Origin: Candidatus Ancillula glyptotermitis | Lineage (GTDB): Bacteria; Actinomycetota; Actinomycetes; Actinomycetales; Bifidobacteriaceae | Length of the DNA stretch: 34,564 bases | Assembly (NCBI GenBank): GCA_031268675.1 | Contig: JAIRWY010000043.1 | Coordinates: forward strand, 1 to 34,564 | Direction: 5' to 3' | Shown here: positions 8,069-16,111 of the stretch, piece by piece | How the letters are laid out: each line of letters opens with the position of its first letter | Numbering within the stretch: position 1 is the first letter of the stretch | Notes under the pieces: generated by a model | Database searches by the model: none | Told to the model about the DNA's origin: nothing | The model's input: only the letters and a program-made list of their open reading frames with translations | Translations under genes and position numbers: made by a program

Positions 8069-8722
8069 TTATTTTCTTTTTTTCTCTAGTTGCAGAGTAC
8101 CATCACAGTGCGAAGATACTTCAGATGAATGAGTTACGATTATTATGCACTTGTTGTCTTTTCTTGCCAGTTCAGTGAATATATCTATAATTTCATCTTG
8201 TGTTTTAGTATCCAGATTTCCAGTTGGTTCATCTGCTAGAATCACCTGTGGATCATAGCTCAATGCTCGAGCAATCGCAACGCGTTGTTGTTCTCCACCA
8301 GACAAATGCAAAATTTTCTTGTTGCTATATGATAAATCAAGATCTACGCGCCTAAGTAGATTTGTAACAATTTCTTTTTTGCTCTGTCCAAACTTCTTCC
8401 TAGATGCATCCATAGACAAGATGATATTATCAGCAACCGTTAAGTTCGGCAGTAGATTAAAACTCTGGAATATAACACCAACATCTTGTGATCGATATTT
8501 GTACTTGTTTATATCTTTCAGATTTGAAGAATTGAATTCTACACTTCCGCTAGTTGGATCAGTAAGACCAGCAAGCAGTGACAAAAGGGTGGTCTTTCCA
8601 GAACCAGACTGTCCTATAATCCCGTAGATTTTACCAGACTCAAAACTGTGGCTTATACCTTTAAGTACTGGTTTGCCAACTTTATATGAATATGAAATGT
8701 TTTTTAACTCTAAAATCGCCAT
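8069..8722 (-). CDS. ABC transporter ATP-binding protein, MacB/LolD type
   Basis: Hydrolyses ATP to drive the FtsX-like permease encoded just upstream on the same strand. In 217 residues: Walker A GQSGSGKTT (37-45), Q-loop Gln86 in IFQSFNLL, signature LSGGEQQRVAIARAL (140-154), Walker B VILADEPTGNLD (160-171), H-loop His198 in IIIVTHSSEV. The EPTGNLD form and short length are typical of the MacB/LolD/FtsE branch, which usually works by mechanotransmission rather than import. ATG at 8722 follows AGGAG at normal spacing. The 17-base gap to the permease gene indicates one operon. The substrate cannot be read from the sequence; peptide or antibiotic export is common for the family. Confidence 0.93.
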   Translation of the reverse strand: MAILELKNISYSYKVGKPVLKGISHSFESGKIYGIIGQSGSGKTTLLSLLAGLTDPTSGSVEFNSSNLKDINKYKYRSQDVGVIFQSFNLLPNLTVADNIILSMDASRKKFGQSKKEIVTNLLRRVDLDLSYSNKKILHLSGGEQQRVAIARALSYDPQVILADEPTGNLDTKTQDEIIDIFTELARKDNKCIIIVTHSSEVSSHCDGTLQLEKKRK

Positions 8723-8739
8723 AATATTACTCCTCTCAA

Positions 8740-10308
8740 TTAGTTACGATCCGCCAATATTTGCAGTGGTTCATATCGGACAACGAATCCAGCAGATGCA
8801 ATCGATGCAATAGTAACAAGTAATATTCCGATTCCAATCAATTCAAGCAAAACTGTTAAATTTACTGTTGCATTTACTTTATCAATATACTTTGCATTAT
8901 TACTAGTACCAAATGGATTCGCATTACCAGGTATTGCTCCCTGAGTATTCTGTGCACCTTCTCGCATTCGCTCGCGTCCGAAATTTTGTTGTGTAGTTTC
9001 AGACTTGGATTTTTGTGCTTCAACTTGTGAAGATAATAATGCATTCGCAACTGGTACCGATGCGGTTGCTCCAATTCCAGTGCCGATTACAATTGAGATA
9101 ATTGTCACTGCTAGTAGTTCCACAACAAATTGAGTGATTACTTTGGGCTTGGATATTCCAATTGCTGTTAACACCCCGATTTCATACTTGCGTTCTCTTA
9201 TATTAAAGATGTTTATAACAGAAAGTATTATAGCGCCTAAGAGTAATACAACCAGTAGAAATATCTTTGTGAATTTGCTCAGATTTTCTAAAGGTACTAG
9301 TTCACTCTCAAAGTTTGAAATATCTGCACTAGATATTGTATAATCTTCGCTAAGACCTTTTTGGCGCACTTCAGATACGAATGCATCATAATTTGACTTG
9401 CTGTTGAACACAAATGTGTTTGAAACTCTTGGCTTAAACACAGAAGAAGATTCAATTGTCTGTCCACCTGGTCCACTAACTGTTTTGGAAACTGCAGTTG
9501 CTTTACTCTTTTCTTGAATATCTGCAACAGTTTTATAATTTGCGAAGATATTATTAGAACTACTCATAATATCTTCTTCACGCGAATTGTTTGAGGTTGA
9601 ACTTGATGATTCTTGTTTGTAGATTCCGACTACTTTTAGTGTATAACTTTCAGCTGAGTTATTAGGATTTCCAACTGTAAATGTACTACCAACTGAAAGT
9701 TTGTTATAATCTGCCAGTTCCTTAGTAATTGCACAGTTATAGTCAGCTGAATTGAATTCAAATATTTCTCCATCAACTATTTTTTCAGCACCACTTGTAA
9801 AATTGGTCATTGCATCAGCTGAAGAATAACCAGTTAGAGTAAAATCACTTTGAGTTTGACCACCGCCAAATCCACCTCCAGGTCCTCCAGTTCTTGTGGA
9901 CTGTCCTGAAGTTCCTACCGATGACAACTTTTGAAAAGCATCTGAATTTGCTGATGCGCTAATTGAATCTGTATAACGCAGACTCTGTACATGAGAAGAA
10001 TCTGCATATTTTTCCAGAGTTTCTAGTGTAATTTCATCAATTCCAGAATTTTGAGAGTTGATGAGTGTTCTTGCGCCATTTTGTCCAGTATTAGACATCG
10101 CTTTTTGCATCATTTTTTCTCTATCAACTGATATACTACCTGTTATTGTTTTATTTTCTAACTCACTCTGTTTTGCCCAAACTGCCGCATTATTTATTGC
10201 CATAGCAATAGAACTTGCAACTGCTATGGCGATTACTATAACTGAAATAAGCACAGTTCGCCCCTTAGTTCTTATTAAATTGCACAACGCATTTTTGAAT
10301 ATAAACAT
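8740..10308 (-). CDS. FtsX/MacB-like ABC transporter permease
   Basis: Membrane partner of the adjacent ATPase. The 522 residues have the MacB topology: one N-terminal transmembrane helix (VLISVIVIAIAVASSIAMAI, about 15-37), a large extracytoplasmic domain (about 38-345), then three C-terminal helices (IFLLVVLLLGAIILSVI, VVELLAVTIISIVIGTGIGA and a last one near the C-terminus) with the cytoplasmic coupling sequence REEKYEIG-like RERKYEIGVLTAIG. The outer domain contains a Gly-rich stretch GGPGGGFGGG, and the loop between the last helices is long and polar (Gln, Asn, Arg rich, about 425-475), both unusual. AAGGAG lies about 14 bases before the ATG at 10308, farther than normal, yet no other start is in frame. 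Cargo is unknown. Confidence 0.88.
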   Translation of the reverse strand: MFIFKNALCNLIRTKGRTVLISVIVIAIAVASSIAMAINNAAVWAKQSELENKTITGSISVDREKMMQKAMSNTGQNGARTLINSQNSGIDEITLETLEKYADSSHVQSLRYTDSISASANSDAFQKLSSVGTSGQSTRTGGPGGGFGGGQTQSDFTLTGYSSADAMTNFTSGAEKIVDGEIFEFNSADYNCAITKELADYNKLSVGSTFTVGNPNNSAESYTLKVVGIYKQESSSSTSNNSREEDIMSSSNNIFANYKTVADIQEKSKATAVSKTVSGPGGQTIESSSVFKPRVSNTFVFNSKSNYDAFVSEVRQKGLSEDYTISSADISNFESELVPLENLSKFTKIFLLVVLLLGAIILSVINIFNIRERKYEIGVLTAIGISKPKVITQFVVELLAVTIISIVIGTGIGATASVPVANALLSSQVEAQKSKSETTQQNFGRERMREGAQNTQGAIPGNANPFGTSNNAKYIDKVNATVNLTVLLELIGIGILLVTIASIASAGFVVRYEPLQILADRN

Positions 10309-10367
10309 ATCTAAAAATCTATCTCCTTATATATACCTGAAAAGTTCCACTTTGCTTAGTATACATT

Positions 10368-10373
10368 ATTATA
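10368..10373 (-). promoter_or_regulatory. -10 element of the ABC exporter operon
   Basis: TATAAT on the minus strand in the context AAGTATAATAATG, with its 5' end about 65 bases before the permease ATG. It would give a leader of about 50 bases that includes the AAGGAG site. It lacks the TG extension of most other promoters here. Confidence 0.45.
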
Positions 10374-10559
10374 CTTAATGAACGCATGTTTTATGACTGA
10401 AAATTTGAACTATAATATATGAAAATATTCTGTCCTTTTCCCGCAGGTACTTTAAGCATGAATATGTATTTTAGAAGTAAAAATTAAGGGTTATTATTCG
10501 GTTTTAGGAAAATATACCTGTTATATGTGATTGCATTGAGCAATAAGTTACAATTGTGA
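10374..10559. other. Intergenic region between divergent exporter and SBP genes
   Basis: AT-rich spacer between the two divergent promoters. It contains another -10-like ACTATAATA near 10410 on the plus strand. A nine-codon frame beginning ATGAATATG near 10458 lacks convincing translation signals. No structured RNA or repeat was recognised. Confidence 0.4.
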
Positions 10560-10565
10560 TATAAT
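10555..10565 (+). promoter_or_regulatory. Extended -10 promoter of the SBP-permease pair, leaderless
   Basis: TTGTGATATAATG places TATAAT at 10560-10565. Only six bases (GTTAGT) separate it from the ATG at 10572, which is where transcription itself should begin, so the message is predicted to be leaderless. No Shine-Dalgarno sequence could fit. Confidence 0.6.
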
Positions 10566-10571
10566 GTTAGT

Positions 10572-11720
10572 ATGACAGTAAAGAATATAAATAAAAAGGG
10601 TATATTTTATGTTAAAGTACAGGTTGCGCTTTTACTTGTGTTTATGCTAGTGTTCGCTAGTATGCTCACTGCGTGTGGTACAAAAAATACCAATGAAAAT
10701 ACTACGGCTTCTTTAGAATCTGCAACTTTAATACTTCCAGATGGTGCACCCTTGTTGAGTATTGCATCACTTGCGGAAGGTGGGAATATCAATAGCAGTG
10801 GCATTTTCCAAGTTGGTGATGCTATTAGCAAGGAGTTAGGCACAAAACTCGGTATTCAAGTTGTGCAGGATGCTGATACATTAATCGCCAGCATCAAAAA
10901 AGAGCAACCTGAATTAGCAGTTGTTCCAATCAATCTTGCTGCGAAATTATACAATGAGAATTCTGCTGAGAACCAGTACAAATTACTAGGTGTTTCAACA
11001 TGGGGACTTAATGAAGTTGTTGCAAATTTTGACATCTCAAGTCTTAAAGATCTGGTTGGAAAGAAGCTCTACTCATTCGCAAAAGCAGGAACACCAGGAG
11101 TTGCTATTCGCGCGCTGCTGAAAAAAGAGGGAATTGAATATGTGGACTTTAAAGATGTAGTTTCAAATTCTGCAGTTAATATTGTTGATTTTACTACTGC
11201 ACCTGATATTGTTGCCGAACTCTCAAAGAATCTTGATGAACCACATATTGCACTTTTACCACAACCAGTTGCATCCGCTTTTGCGCTTAAAACACAGGGT
11301 AAATACTCGGTGAAGTTAGATTTGCAGAAGCTCATTAGTCAGGCATTTGATGGGCTGAAATATCCACAGGCTGGATTGATTGCTCGCGCCGATATTGCAG
11401 ATAATGCCAATTATTCCAACTTTCTGAATAAACTTGTTGCGCATATTGAAAAAACAACACCATCATTAAAAGAGAACCCTGAGCATGTTGCAAAAAATGT
11501 TAAAGAAAATTTCAAGTCTTCAGCACTTGCAGCCACTGAGGCTGTTGTTGACGCAATAAAGAAGGGGAGCCTAGATGTTGAATTTACACCAGTAACCAGT
11601 AAGAATGATGTAAAAAAAGATGTTAAAGCATTTCTGCAGATAATTTACGACTCTGGAGCATCTGCCTTGATTGGTGGAAAGATTCCAGATGATAAGTTTT
11701 TCGTATTGGACAAGGGTTGA
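10572..11720 (+). CDS. ABC transporter substrate-binding lipoprotein, NitT/TauT-like
   Basis: A 382-residue extracytoplasmic solute-binding protein. The signal peptide ends in the lipobox LTAC, with the lipidated Cys near residue 35. The mature part opens with LILPDGAPLLSIASLAEG and continues AVVPINLAAKLYNEN, YKLLGVSTWGLNEVV and FAKAGTPGVAIRALLKKEG, which are the two-lobe signposts of the periplasmic-binding-protein family that serves nitrate, taurine, sulfonate or thiamine-precursor importers. The ligand cannot be assigned. The stop overlaps the permease start (TTGA), so the two are coupled. ATG 10572 is the only usable start before the signal peptide and is predicted to be leaderless. No ATPase gene accompanies the pair. 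Confidence 0.85.
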   Translation: MTVKNINKKGIFYVKVQVALLLVFMLVFASMLTACGTKNTNENTTASLESATLILPDGAPLLSIASLAEGGNINSSGIFQVGDAISKELGTKLGIQVVQDADTLIASIKKEQPELAVVPINLAAKLYNENSAENQYKLLGVSTWGLNEVVANFDISSLKDLVGKKLYSFAKAGTPGVAIRALLKKEGIEYVDFKDVVSNSAVNIVDFTTAPDIVAELSKNLDEPHIALLPQPVASAFALKTQGKYSVKLDLQKLISQAFDGLKYPQAGLIARADIADNANYSNFLNKLVAHIEKTTPSLKENPEHVAKNVKENFKSSALAATEAVVDAIKKGSLDVEFTPVTSKNDVKKDVKAFLQIIYDSGASALIGGKIPDDKFFVLDKG

Positions 11721-12466
11721 ATCAAAAAAAGAGATTCTACAAGTTATTAGGTGTTGGACTAATTATCCTGCTATGGTGGTTTTTATCATCTAATTTTGGA
11801 TTTACTGGTATGATACTTTCTCCAGTTAGTACAATGTCCAGAATTTATATGGAAATGCAAAGCAATTACTTTTGGATATCTATATTCAGGACATTTTCCG
11901 ATATTTTTGCAAGTTTTTTATTCGGACTTATATGTGCTTTTGTTGCATCAATTACTGCACTGCGATTTAAGAATTTTCGCTATATACTTGCACCTGTTGT
12001 AACCACACTTCGTAGTGCGCCTACAATTGCTGTAATTACTGTTCTCATTTTAATTTTACCACTTGATTATATTACAACTTCAATTTCATTTCTTGTAATA
12101 TTTCCACTATTATTTGAGAATTTGCTAGCATCACTTGAATGTGCACCTACTAGTGAGATTCAGGCCGCTAAAAGTTTAGGACTTAGTTTTTCTTCTTGTG
12201 TTGCGCACATCTATATACCTAATGCATTCTCGCTGATTTTTGCTAACATTATTTCAGCATTCGGACTTAATTATAAAGTTGTAATTGCAGCAGAGATTCT
12301 TGGAAGGAGCAGTATACCATCAATTGGATCTAATATTTTGACTGCAAAACAATCTTTAGATTTTTCTGGTTCATTTATATGGCTCGTAATTAGCATTCTG
12401 TTGGCATTTGTTTTTGATTTTATAACTTCAAAAGTATATAAAGTTGTGGACTCATCTATTGGTTGA
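11717..12466 (+). CDS. ABC transporter permease, SsuC/TauC-like
   Basis: A 249-residue inner-membrane permease with about six hydrophobic segments. The binding-protein-dependent transport signature region is present as ECAPTSEIQAAKSLGLSFSSCVAHIYIPNAF (residues about 145-175), in which the EAA-type loop (AAKSLGLS) contacts an ATPase. The late segment VVIAAEILGRSSIPSIGSNI matches the SsuC/TauC branch. Translation starts at TTG 11717, overlapping the lipoprotein stop by four bases. The importer needs an ATPase, and none is encoded next to it; the MacB-type ATPase at 8069-8722 is a poor match for this role. Probably an energising subunit is encoded elsewhere (inference). The -35 of the tRNA-Leu promoter overlaps the stop codon. 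Confidence 0.85.
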   Translation: MNQKKRFYKLLGVGLIILLWWFLSSNFGFTGMILSPVSTMSRIYMEMQSNYFWISIFRTFSDIFASFLFGLICAFVASITALRFKNFRYILAPVVTTLRSAPTIAVITVLILILPLDYITTSISFLVIFPLLFENLLASLECAPTSEIQAAKSLGLSFSSCVAHIYIPNAFSLIFANIISAFGLNYKVVIAAEILGRSSIPSIGSNILTAKQSLDFSGSFIWLVISILLAFVFDFITSKVYKVVDSSIG

Positions 12467-12492
12467 CAGCGGTGGTTGAAATATGATATAAT
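12463..12492 (+). promoter_or_regulatory. Promoter of tRNA-Leu
   Basis: TTGACA (12463-12468) and TATAAT (12487-12492) are separated by 18 bases, with a TGA extension before the -10. This is one of the two best sigma-70 type promoters in the window. The tRNA 5' end lies 10 bases after the -10. Confidence 0.8.
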
Positions 12493-12502
12493 GGAAGATA
12501 AC

Positions 12503-12589
12503 GCTCACATGGCGGAATGGTAGACGCGCTAGCTTGAGGTGCTAGTATCCACTATATCGGATGTGCTGGTTCAAGTCCAGTTGTGAGCA
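12503..12589 (+). tRNA. tRNA-Leu, anticodon GAG
   Basis: Acceptor GCTCACA (12503-12509) pairs with TGTGAGC (12582-12588), followed by discriminator A. The anticodon arm is CTAGC, loop TTGAGGT, GCTAG, giving anticodon GAG, which reads CUU and CUC. A long variable arm, as in class II tRNAs, precedes the T arm (GCTGG, TTCAAGT, CCAGT). CCA is not encoded (the bases after the discriminator are CTA), so the 3' end must be added by tRNA nucleotidyltransferase. Confidence 0.95.
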
Positions 12590-12712
12590 CTACATCGAAT
12601 TTTGCAATTGCTTTTAGAAGTACTATCTATTCGCTGGGACAACTCTTAAATAGATAGGGCATTGCACTTCAAATGCTAATCTGGTTTTTATACATTTTTG
12701 TTTTATATATGA
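12590..12712 (+). other. Spacer between tRNA-Leu and prs with one hairpin
   Basis: CTATCTATT (12623-12631) pairs with AATAGATAG (12649-12657) around a 17-base loop. No T run follows, so it is a weak terminator candidate for the tRNA or a processing or regulatory stem. The bases after it, up to about 12690, fold into something like a tRNA anticodon arm but lack a T arm. Confidence 0.35.
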
Positions 12713-12733
12713 TATAATGTATGTGTGTATAAT
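12713..12733 (+). promoter_or_regulatory. Tandem -10 elements of prs
   Basis: TATAAT at 12713-12718 (in ATATGATATAATG, like glnA and tRNA-Leu) and again at 12728-12733 (in TGTGTATAATG). GAGG at 12742-12745 lies 7 bases before the prs ATG, so the downstream element would give a leader of only about 12 bases that still contains the site. Confidence 0.55.
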
Positions 12734-12752
12734 GCAGAATTGAGGTTTTAAT

Positions 12753-13739
12753 ATGGGGTCACATTTTAGAGGAACTAACCACAAAGAGCTTGTGCTGGTT
12801 TCTGGTCGCTCGCATCCACAGTTAGCAGCTGATATTGCAGAAAAATTGGGCATTACGCTTTTGGAGACTTCTATATATGACTTTGCTAATGGCGAGATAT
12901 ATGTACATTTTAAAGAATCTTTAAGAGGTTGTGATGTTTTTGTGCTTGAAAGTCATACGGAGCCTATGAATAAGTGGATTATGGAACAGTTGATAATGGT
13001 TGATGCACTTAAGAGAGCATCTGCAAAATCAATTACAGTTGTTTGTCCTTTTCTAGGTTATTCAAGACAAGATAAAAAACATAATGGACGCGAACCAATT
13101 TCTGCGCGGTTAATTTTTGATTTGTTTGCTGCTGCTGGTGCAGATCGTATAATGTCAATAGACCTACATTCAGCACAAATTCAAGGGTTTTTTGACGGTC
13201 CAGTAGACCATTTATATGCTATGCCAATTCTTACTAACTATATAAAGGGGCGTGTGGATTTAGATAATGTTGCAGTTGTTTCTCCAGATGCTGGAAGAAT
13301 TAGAGTTGCAGAAAATTGGGCAGAGCGTTTTGGGGGGTGCCCATTGGTGTTTGTCCATAAAACACGTGATATTTCTAAGCCAAATGTTGTTAAATGCGGG
13401 CGTGTGGTAGGTGATGTTGCTAATAAAGATTGTGTTATAACTGATGACTTAATTGATACAGGTGGTACAATTGCAGGTGCAGTTAAAGTTCTATATGAAG
13501 CAGGCGCAAAAAGTGTTATAGTTGCTGCAACTCATGGAATTTTGTCCGATCCAGCAAAAGAACGACTTCTTGAGTGTAATGTGACTGAAGTTGTTGTTAC
13601 CAATACACTGCCCATTAACAAAGAGAAAAAATTTGAAAACTTGACTGTTCTTTCTGTTGCACCATTGCTTGCAAAAGCAATAGAGGCAGTTTTTGAAGCT
13701 GGTTCTGTCACTTCATTGATAAATGATACGAATTTGTGA
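12753..13739 (+). CDS. prs: Ribose-phosphate pyrophosphokinase (PRPP synthetase)
   Basis: Makes PRPP from ribose 5-phosphate and ATP, feeding purine, pyrimidine, NAD, His and Trp synthesis. The 328 residues match class I enzymes. Seen: LVSGRSHPQLAADIAEKLG, the flexible-loop region PFLGYSRQDKKHNGREPISARL, the cation-binding DLHSAQIQGFFDGPVDHLYA, VVSPDAGRIRVAENWA, and the PRPP loop CVITDDLIDTGGTIAGA. ATG 12753 has GAGG seven bases upstream. pheA begins six bases after the stop. Linking PRPP supply with Phe/Tyr genes is unusual but may only reflect dense packing. Regulation by phosphate and ADP is expected for the class. Confidence 0.96.
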   Translation: MGSHFRGTNHKELVLVSGRSHPQLAADIAEKLGITLLETSIYDFANGEIYVHFKESLRGCDVFVLESHTEPMNKWIMEQLIMVDALKRASAKSITVVCPFLGYSRQDKKHNGREPISARLIFDLFAAAGADRIMSIDLHSAQIQGFFDGPVDHLYAMPILTNYIKGRVDLDNVAVVSPDAGRIRVAENWAERFGGCPLVFVHKTRDISKPNVVKCGRVVGDVANKDCVITDDLIDTGGTIAGAVKVLYEAGAKSVIVAATHGILSDPAKERLLECNVTEVVVTNTLPINKEKKFENLTVLSVAPLLAKAIEAVFEAGSVTSLINDTNL

Positions 13740-13745
13740 GGAACT

Positions 13746-14636
13746 GTGCTGAATAAATCAACCCAAAAAAGTCAAGTTGCGTATTTAGGACCTAGTGGAA
13801 GTTTCTCTTCTGTGGCTGCGCTCAAAATGGCTGGAAATGACAAAAATTTGCTAAAACCGCAGAAAAACTCACTGGCAGTTGTATATAGTGTTTTAGATGA
13901 CAAAATGCCGTTAATTTCCTCTGGTGTACTTCCAATTGAAAATAATGTTGCTGGTTTTGTTTGTGAAACATTTGATCTTCTACTTGAAAATGATATTCTT
14001 ATAGTTGATTCTATACATTTGCCCATTTCGTTCACTGCGTACTGCTTACCAAGTGTTGATAATTCGTCCACAAAATTCAGAGTTGTTCGTGCGCACCCAC
14101 ATGCACTTTCCCAGTGTTCAAAATTTATTCAGCAGTACAATTTAGTTCCACTTGCTGCACTTTCAAATTCTCAAGCGGTTTTTGATCTAGATGATGAAAG
14201 TTTTGCGCTTGCTCCAACGCAAAGTCCAGAATTTGACAACTATAAGAGTTTTGAGCATGATGTTCAGGACTATCTAAATGGAAAAACACAGTTTGTTAAA
14301 ATAGTGGAAAGTAAGCCATTGATGATTACTAGTACTACTACACTAGATGATCTACAAGTTTTAGGACAACTAAAACCAGATCGAGTAGTTATTGTAATAA
14401 CGCCGAAGATAAATAGAGTTGGTGCATTATATGAAATACTTCTTGAGTTATATAATGGCTTGATAAATATAAACTCATTGATTTCGCGTCCAATTAAAGG
14501 AGTTGATGATTTATATAGTTTTTTCTTGACTCTGGAGACTTCCATTGATTGTAATCTGCTAAAAGTATTAAAGGCGATTGAAAACACCAGTAATTCTATT
14601 AGAATTTTAGGAGGATATGTTGATTCCAAGAACTAA
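13746..14636 (+). CDS. pheA: Prephenate dehydratase with C-terminal ACT domain, divergent
   Basis: Converts prephenate to phenylpyruvate, the committed step to phenylalanine. The 296 residues contain the catalytic lobes (VAYLGPSGSFSSVAAL; GVLPIENNVAGFVCETFDLL; VVRAHPHALSQCSKF) and an ACT domain from about 213 (VVIVITPKINRVGALYEILLEL...LISRPIKG). Two normally conserved spots are changed. The catalytic TRF motif reads Thr181-Gln182-Phe183, and the Phe-binding ESRP of the ACT domain reads Ile246-Ser-Arg-Pro. The enzyme could be altered in rate or feedback inhibition (inference). GTG 13746 follows GAGGA at a short distance; the gene overlaps tyrA by 20 bases. Confidence 0.88.
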   Translation: MLNKSTQKSQVAYLGPSGSFSSVAALKMAGNDKNLLKPQKNSLAVVYSVLDDKMPLISSGVLPIENNVAGFVCETFDLLLENDILIVDSIHLPISFTAYCLPSVDNSSTKFRVVRAHPHALSQCSKFIQQYNLVPLAALSNSQAVFDLDDESFALAPTQSPEFDNYKSFEHDVQDYLNGKTQFVKIVESKPLMITSTTTLDDLQVLGQLKPDRVVIVITPKINRVGALYEILLELYNGLININSLISRPIKGVDDLYSFFLTLETSIDCNLLKVLKAIENTSNSIRILGGYVDSKN

Positions 14637-16044
14637 AATAAAAGTTGCTATACTTGGTCTTGGATTAATTGGGGGGTCAATTGCAAAAAGATTGATTACT
14701 GCAAGGTCATTGGCAAATCTAATTGATGTTTACGCCTGGAACCATAATAGTAAGCCGTATAAAGCTGCACAGGAACTTGGTATTGAAACTGTAGAGTCTT
14801 TGTATGAGTTAGTTGATTTGCAACTTGATTATATTTTTGTTGCAGTTCCAATATCTGCGGTTGATGAAATTTTTCAACAACTGGGAGAGATTTTTGCATC
14901 TTCAACTGGTAAAAAACCCACAATTACTGATGTCGCATCTGTTAAGGTCAGTATGGAAAATCTGGCAAGAAAGTACAATATCGGTGATTTTTATGTTGGC
15001 TCGCACCCACTATTTGGTACTGAATTTACAGGTTTTGATAATTCTAAGGCACAAATGGGTGATGGTAAGGCTTGGGCAGTTTGTGTAAATAGTTCAGTAA
15101 ATAGCACTGACCAAGAACGAGTTGTAGAATTGGGGAAGTTTATTGAAGAACATCTTGCGGGTAAACCAATTTTTTGTTCAGCACAAGAACACGATAAGGC
15201 GATTGCTATAAGTTCGCATATTCCGCATGTTTTTGCATATGAACTTGCTGGATTGATCAGTGAAAAAGCAACGGAAAATGATTTGGCAAAGCAATTAAAT
15301 GCTGATTCTTTTCATGGTGCAACACGCGTAGCACATGGGAATACTGCACTTTTTGAAGGAATGCTCCAGTTTAATAAAGAAGAAATTGTTAATGCACTGC
15401 AAGTAGTTATTAAGGATTTGAGCGAGCTTGCAGAAAATTTAACTTCTAAAAATAAAACTCGCACTTCTAAAAGTATACATCACTTCATTCACCGCTCAAG
15501 TTCATTTCGGGATATAGATAATAAACCAGACAAAAAATTGCATGCACATAATGCTGATGGTTGGGTTAAATGCGGGTGTGGTAAAGAACATTGGGGATTA
15601 AATGGCGCAGCGGGACTTTTTCTATTACGCTCTGATCCAAGTACATTTAAAACTACTCATATTCTATTACAACATCGTGCATTATGGAGTGCAGAAGGAG
15701 GAACTTGGGGAACTATTGGCGGAGCACTTGATTTTGGAGAAGATGCAAAAGCTGGTGCATTACGAGAAGCCCAAGAAGAGGGTGGTATTCAACCAGACCA
15801 AGTACATATTCTAGGATCAATTAAGCGCAGTCATCCGAACTGGAGTTATACAACTGTATTTGGAATAGAAATTGAAAATGGTGCAGTTTTGCCACAGGTA
15901 CAAGATTGTGAAAGTATTGAAATTCGCTGGGTTGAAGTTAATGAAATTCGAACTCTTCCGCTATTGAGTGCTTTTGGAAATGAACTTGATGAATTATTAA
16001 CAATTGCTAATGATTTGCTTATAGAATACAAAAAGGAACATTAA
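14617..16044 (+). CDS. tyrA: Prephenate dehydrogenase fused to a Nudix hydrolase
   Basis: Two enzymes in one 475-residue frame. Residues 1-275 are TyrA, oxidatively decarboxylating prephenate (or arogenate) on the way to tyrosine: NAD fingerprint ILGLGLIGGSIA (12-23), TDVASVK (104-110), SHPLFGTEFTG (129-139) with the active-site His, and ISSHIPHVFAYEL (198-210). A basic, Ser-rich linker (276-308) leads to a Nudix domain (310-475) with a full box: Gly369, Glu375, Arg383-Glu384, Glu387-Glu388, Gly390. Its front end, DGWVKCGCGKEHWGLNGAAG, resembles a stand-alone actinobacterial Nudix family that carries Cys and His residues there. No frame disruption is visible at the joint. ATG 14617 lies two bases after AGGAGG; TTG 14620 has better spacing. 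Nudix substrate unknown. Confidence 0.9.
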   Translation: MLIPRTKIKVAILGLGLIGGSIAKRLITARSLANLIDVYAWNHNSKPYKAAQELGIETVESLYELVDLQLDYIFVAVPISAVDEIFQQLGEIFASSTGKKPTITDVASVKVSMENLARKYNIGDFYVGSHPLFGTEFTGFDNSKAQMGDGKAWAVCVNSSVNSTDQERVVELGKFIEEHLAGKPIFCSAQEHDKAIAISSHIPHVFAYELAGLISEKATENDLAKQLNADSFHGATRVAHGNTALFEGMLQFNKEEIVNALQVVIKDLSELAENLTSKNKTRTSKSIHHFIHRSSSFRDIDNKPDKKLHAHNADGWVKCGCGKEHWGLNGAAGLFLLRSDPSTFKTTHILLQHRALWSAEGGTWGTIGGALDFGEDAKAGALREAQEEGGIQPDQVHILGSIKRSHPNWSYTTVFGIEIENGAVLPQVQDCESIEIRWVEVNEIRTLPLLSAFGNELDELLTIANDLLIEYKKEH

Positions 16045-16111
16045 GATAATACAAAAACAGCCTAAAAACCAGTTAGATTATAATAATAACCGCATAATTG
16101 AGGGCGAGTTA

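Noticed and set aside
8069-8722. The MacB-type ATPase as the missing partner of the SBP/permease pair
   Set aside because: It is on the opposite strand, in an operon with its own FtsX-like permease, and its LolD/MacB sequence type does not pair with SsuC-like permeases.
12623-12657. Hairpin after tRNA-Leu as a terminator
   Set aside because: The stem is AT-rich with a 17-base loop and no T run follows, so it is recorded only as a hairpin.
12634-12690. tRNA-like segment after tRNA-Leu with an anticodon-type loop CTTCAAA (UCA, as in tRNA-Sec)
   Set aside because: A D-arm-like and an anticodon-arm-like fold can be drawn, but the stem has a mismatch, the D loop lacks GG, and there is no T arm or matching 3' acceptor strand. 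Probably chance in an AT-rich spacer.
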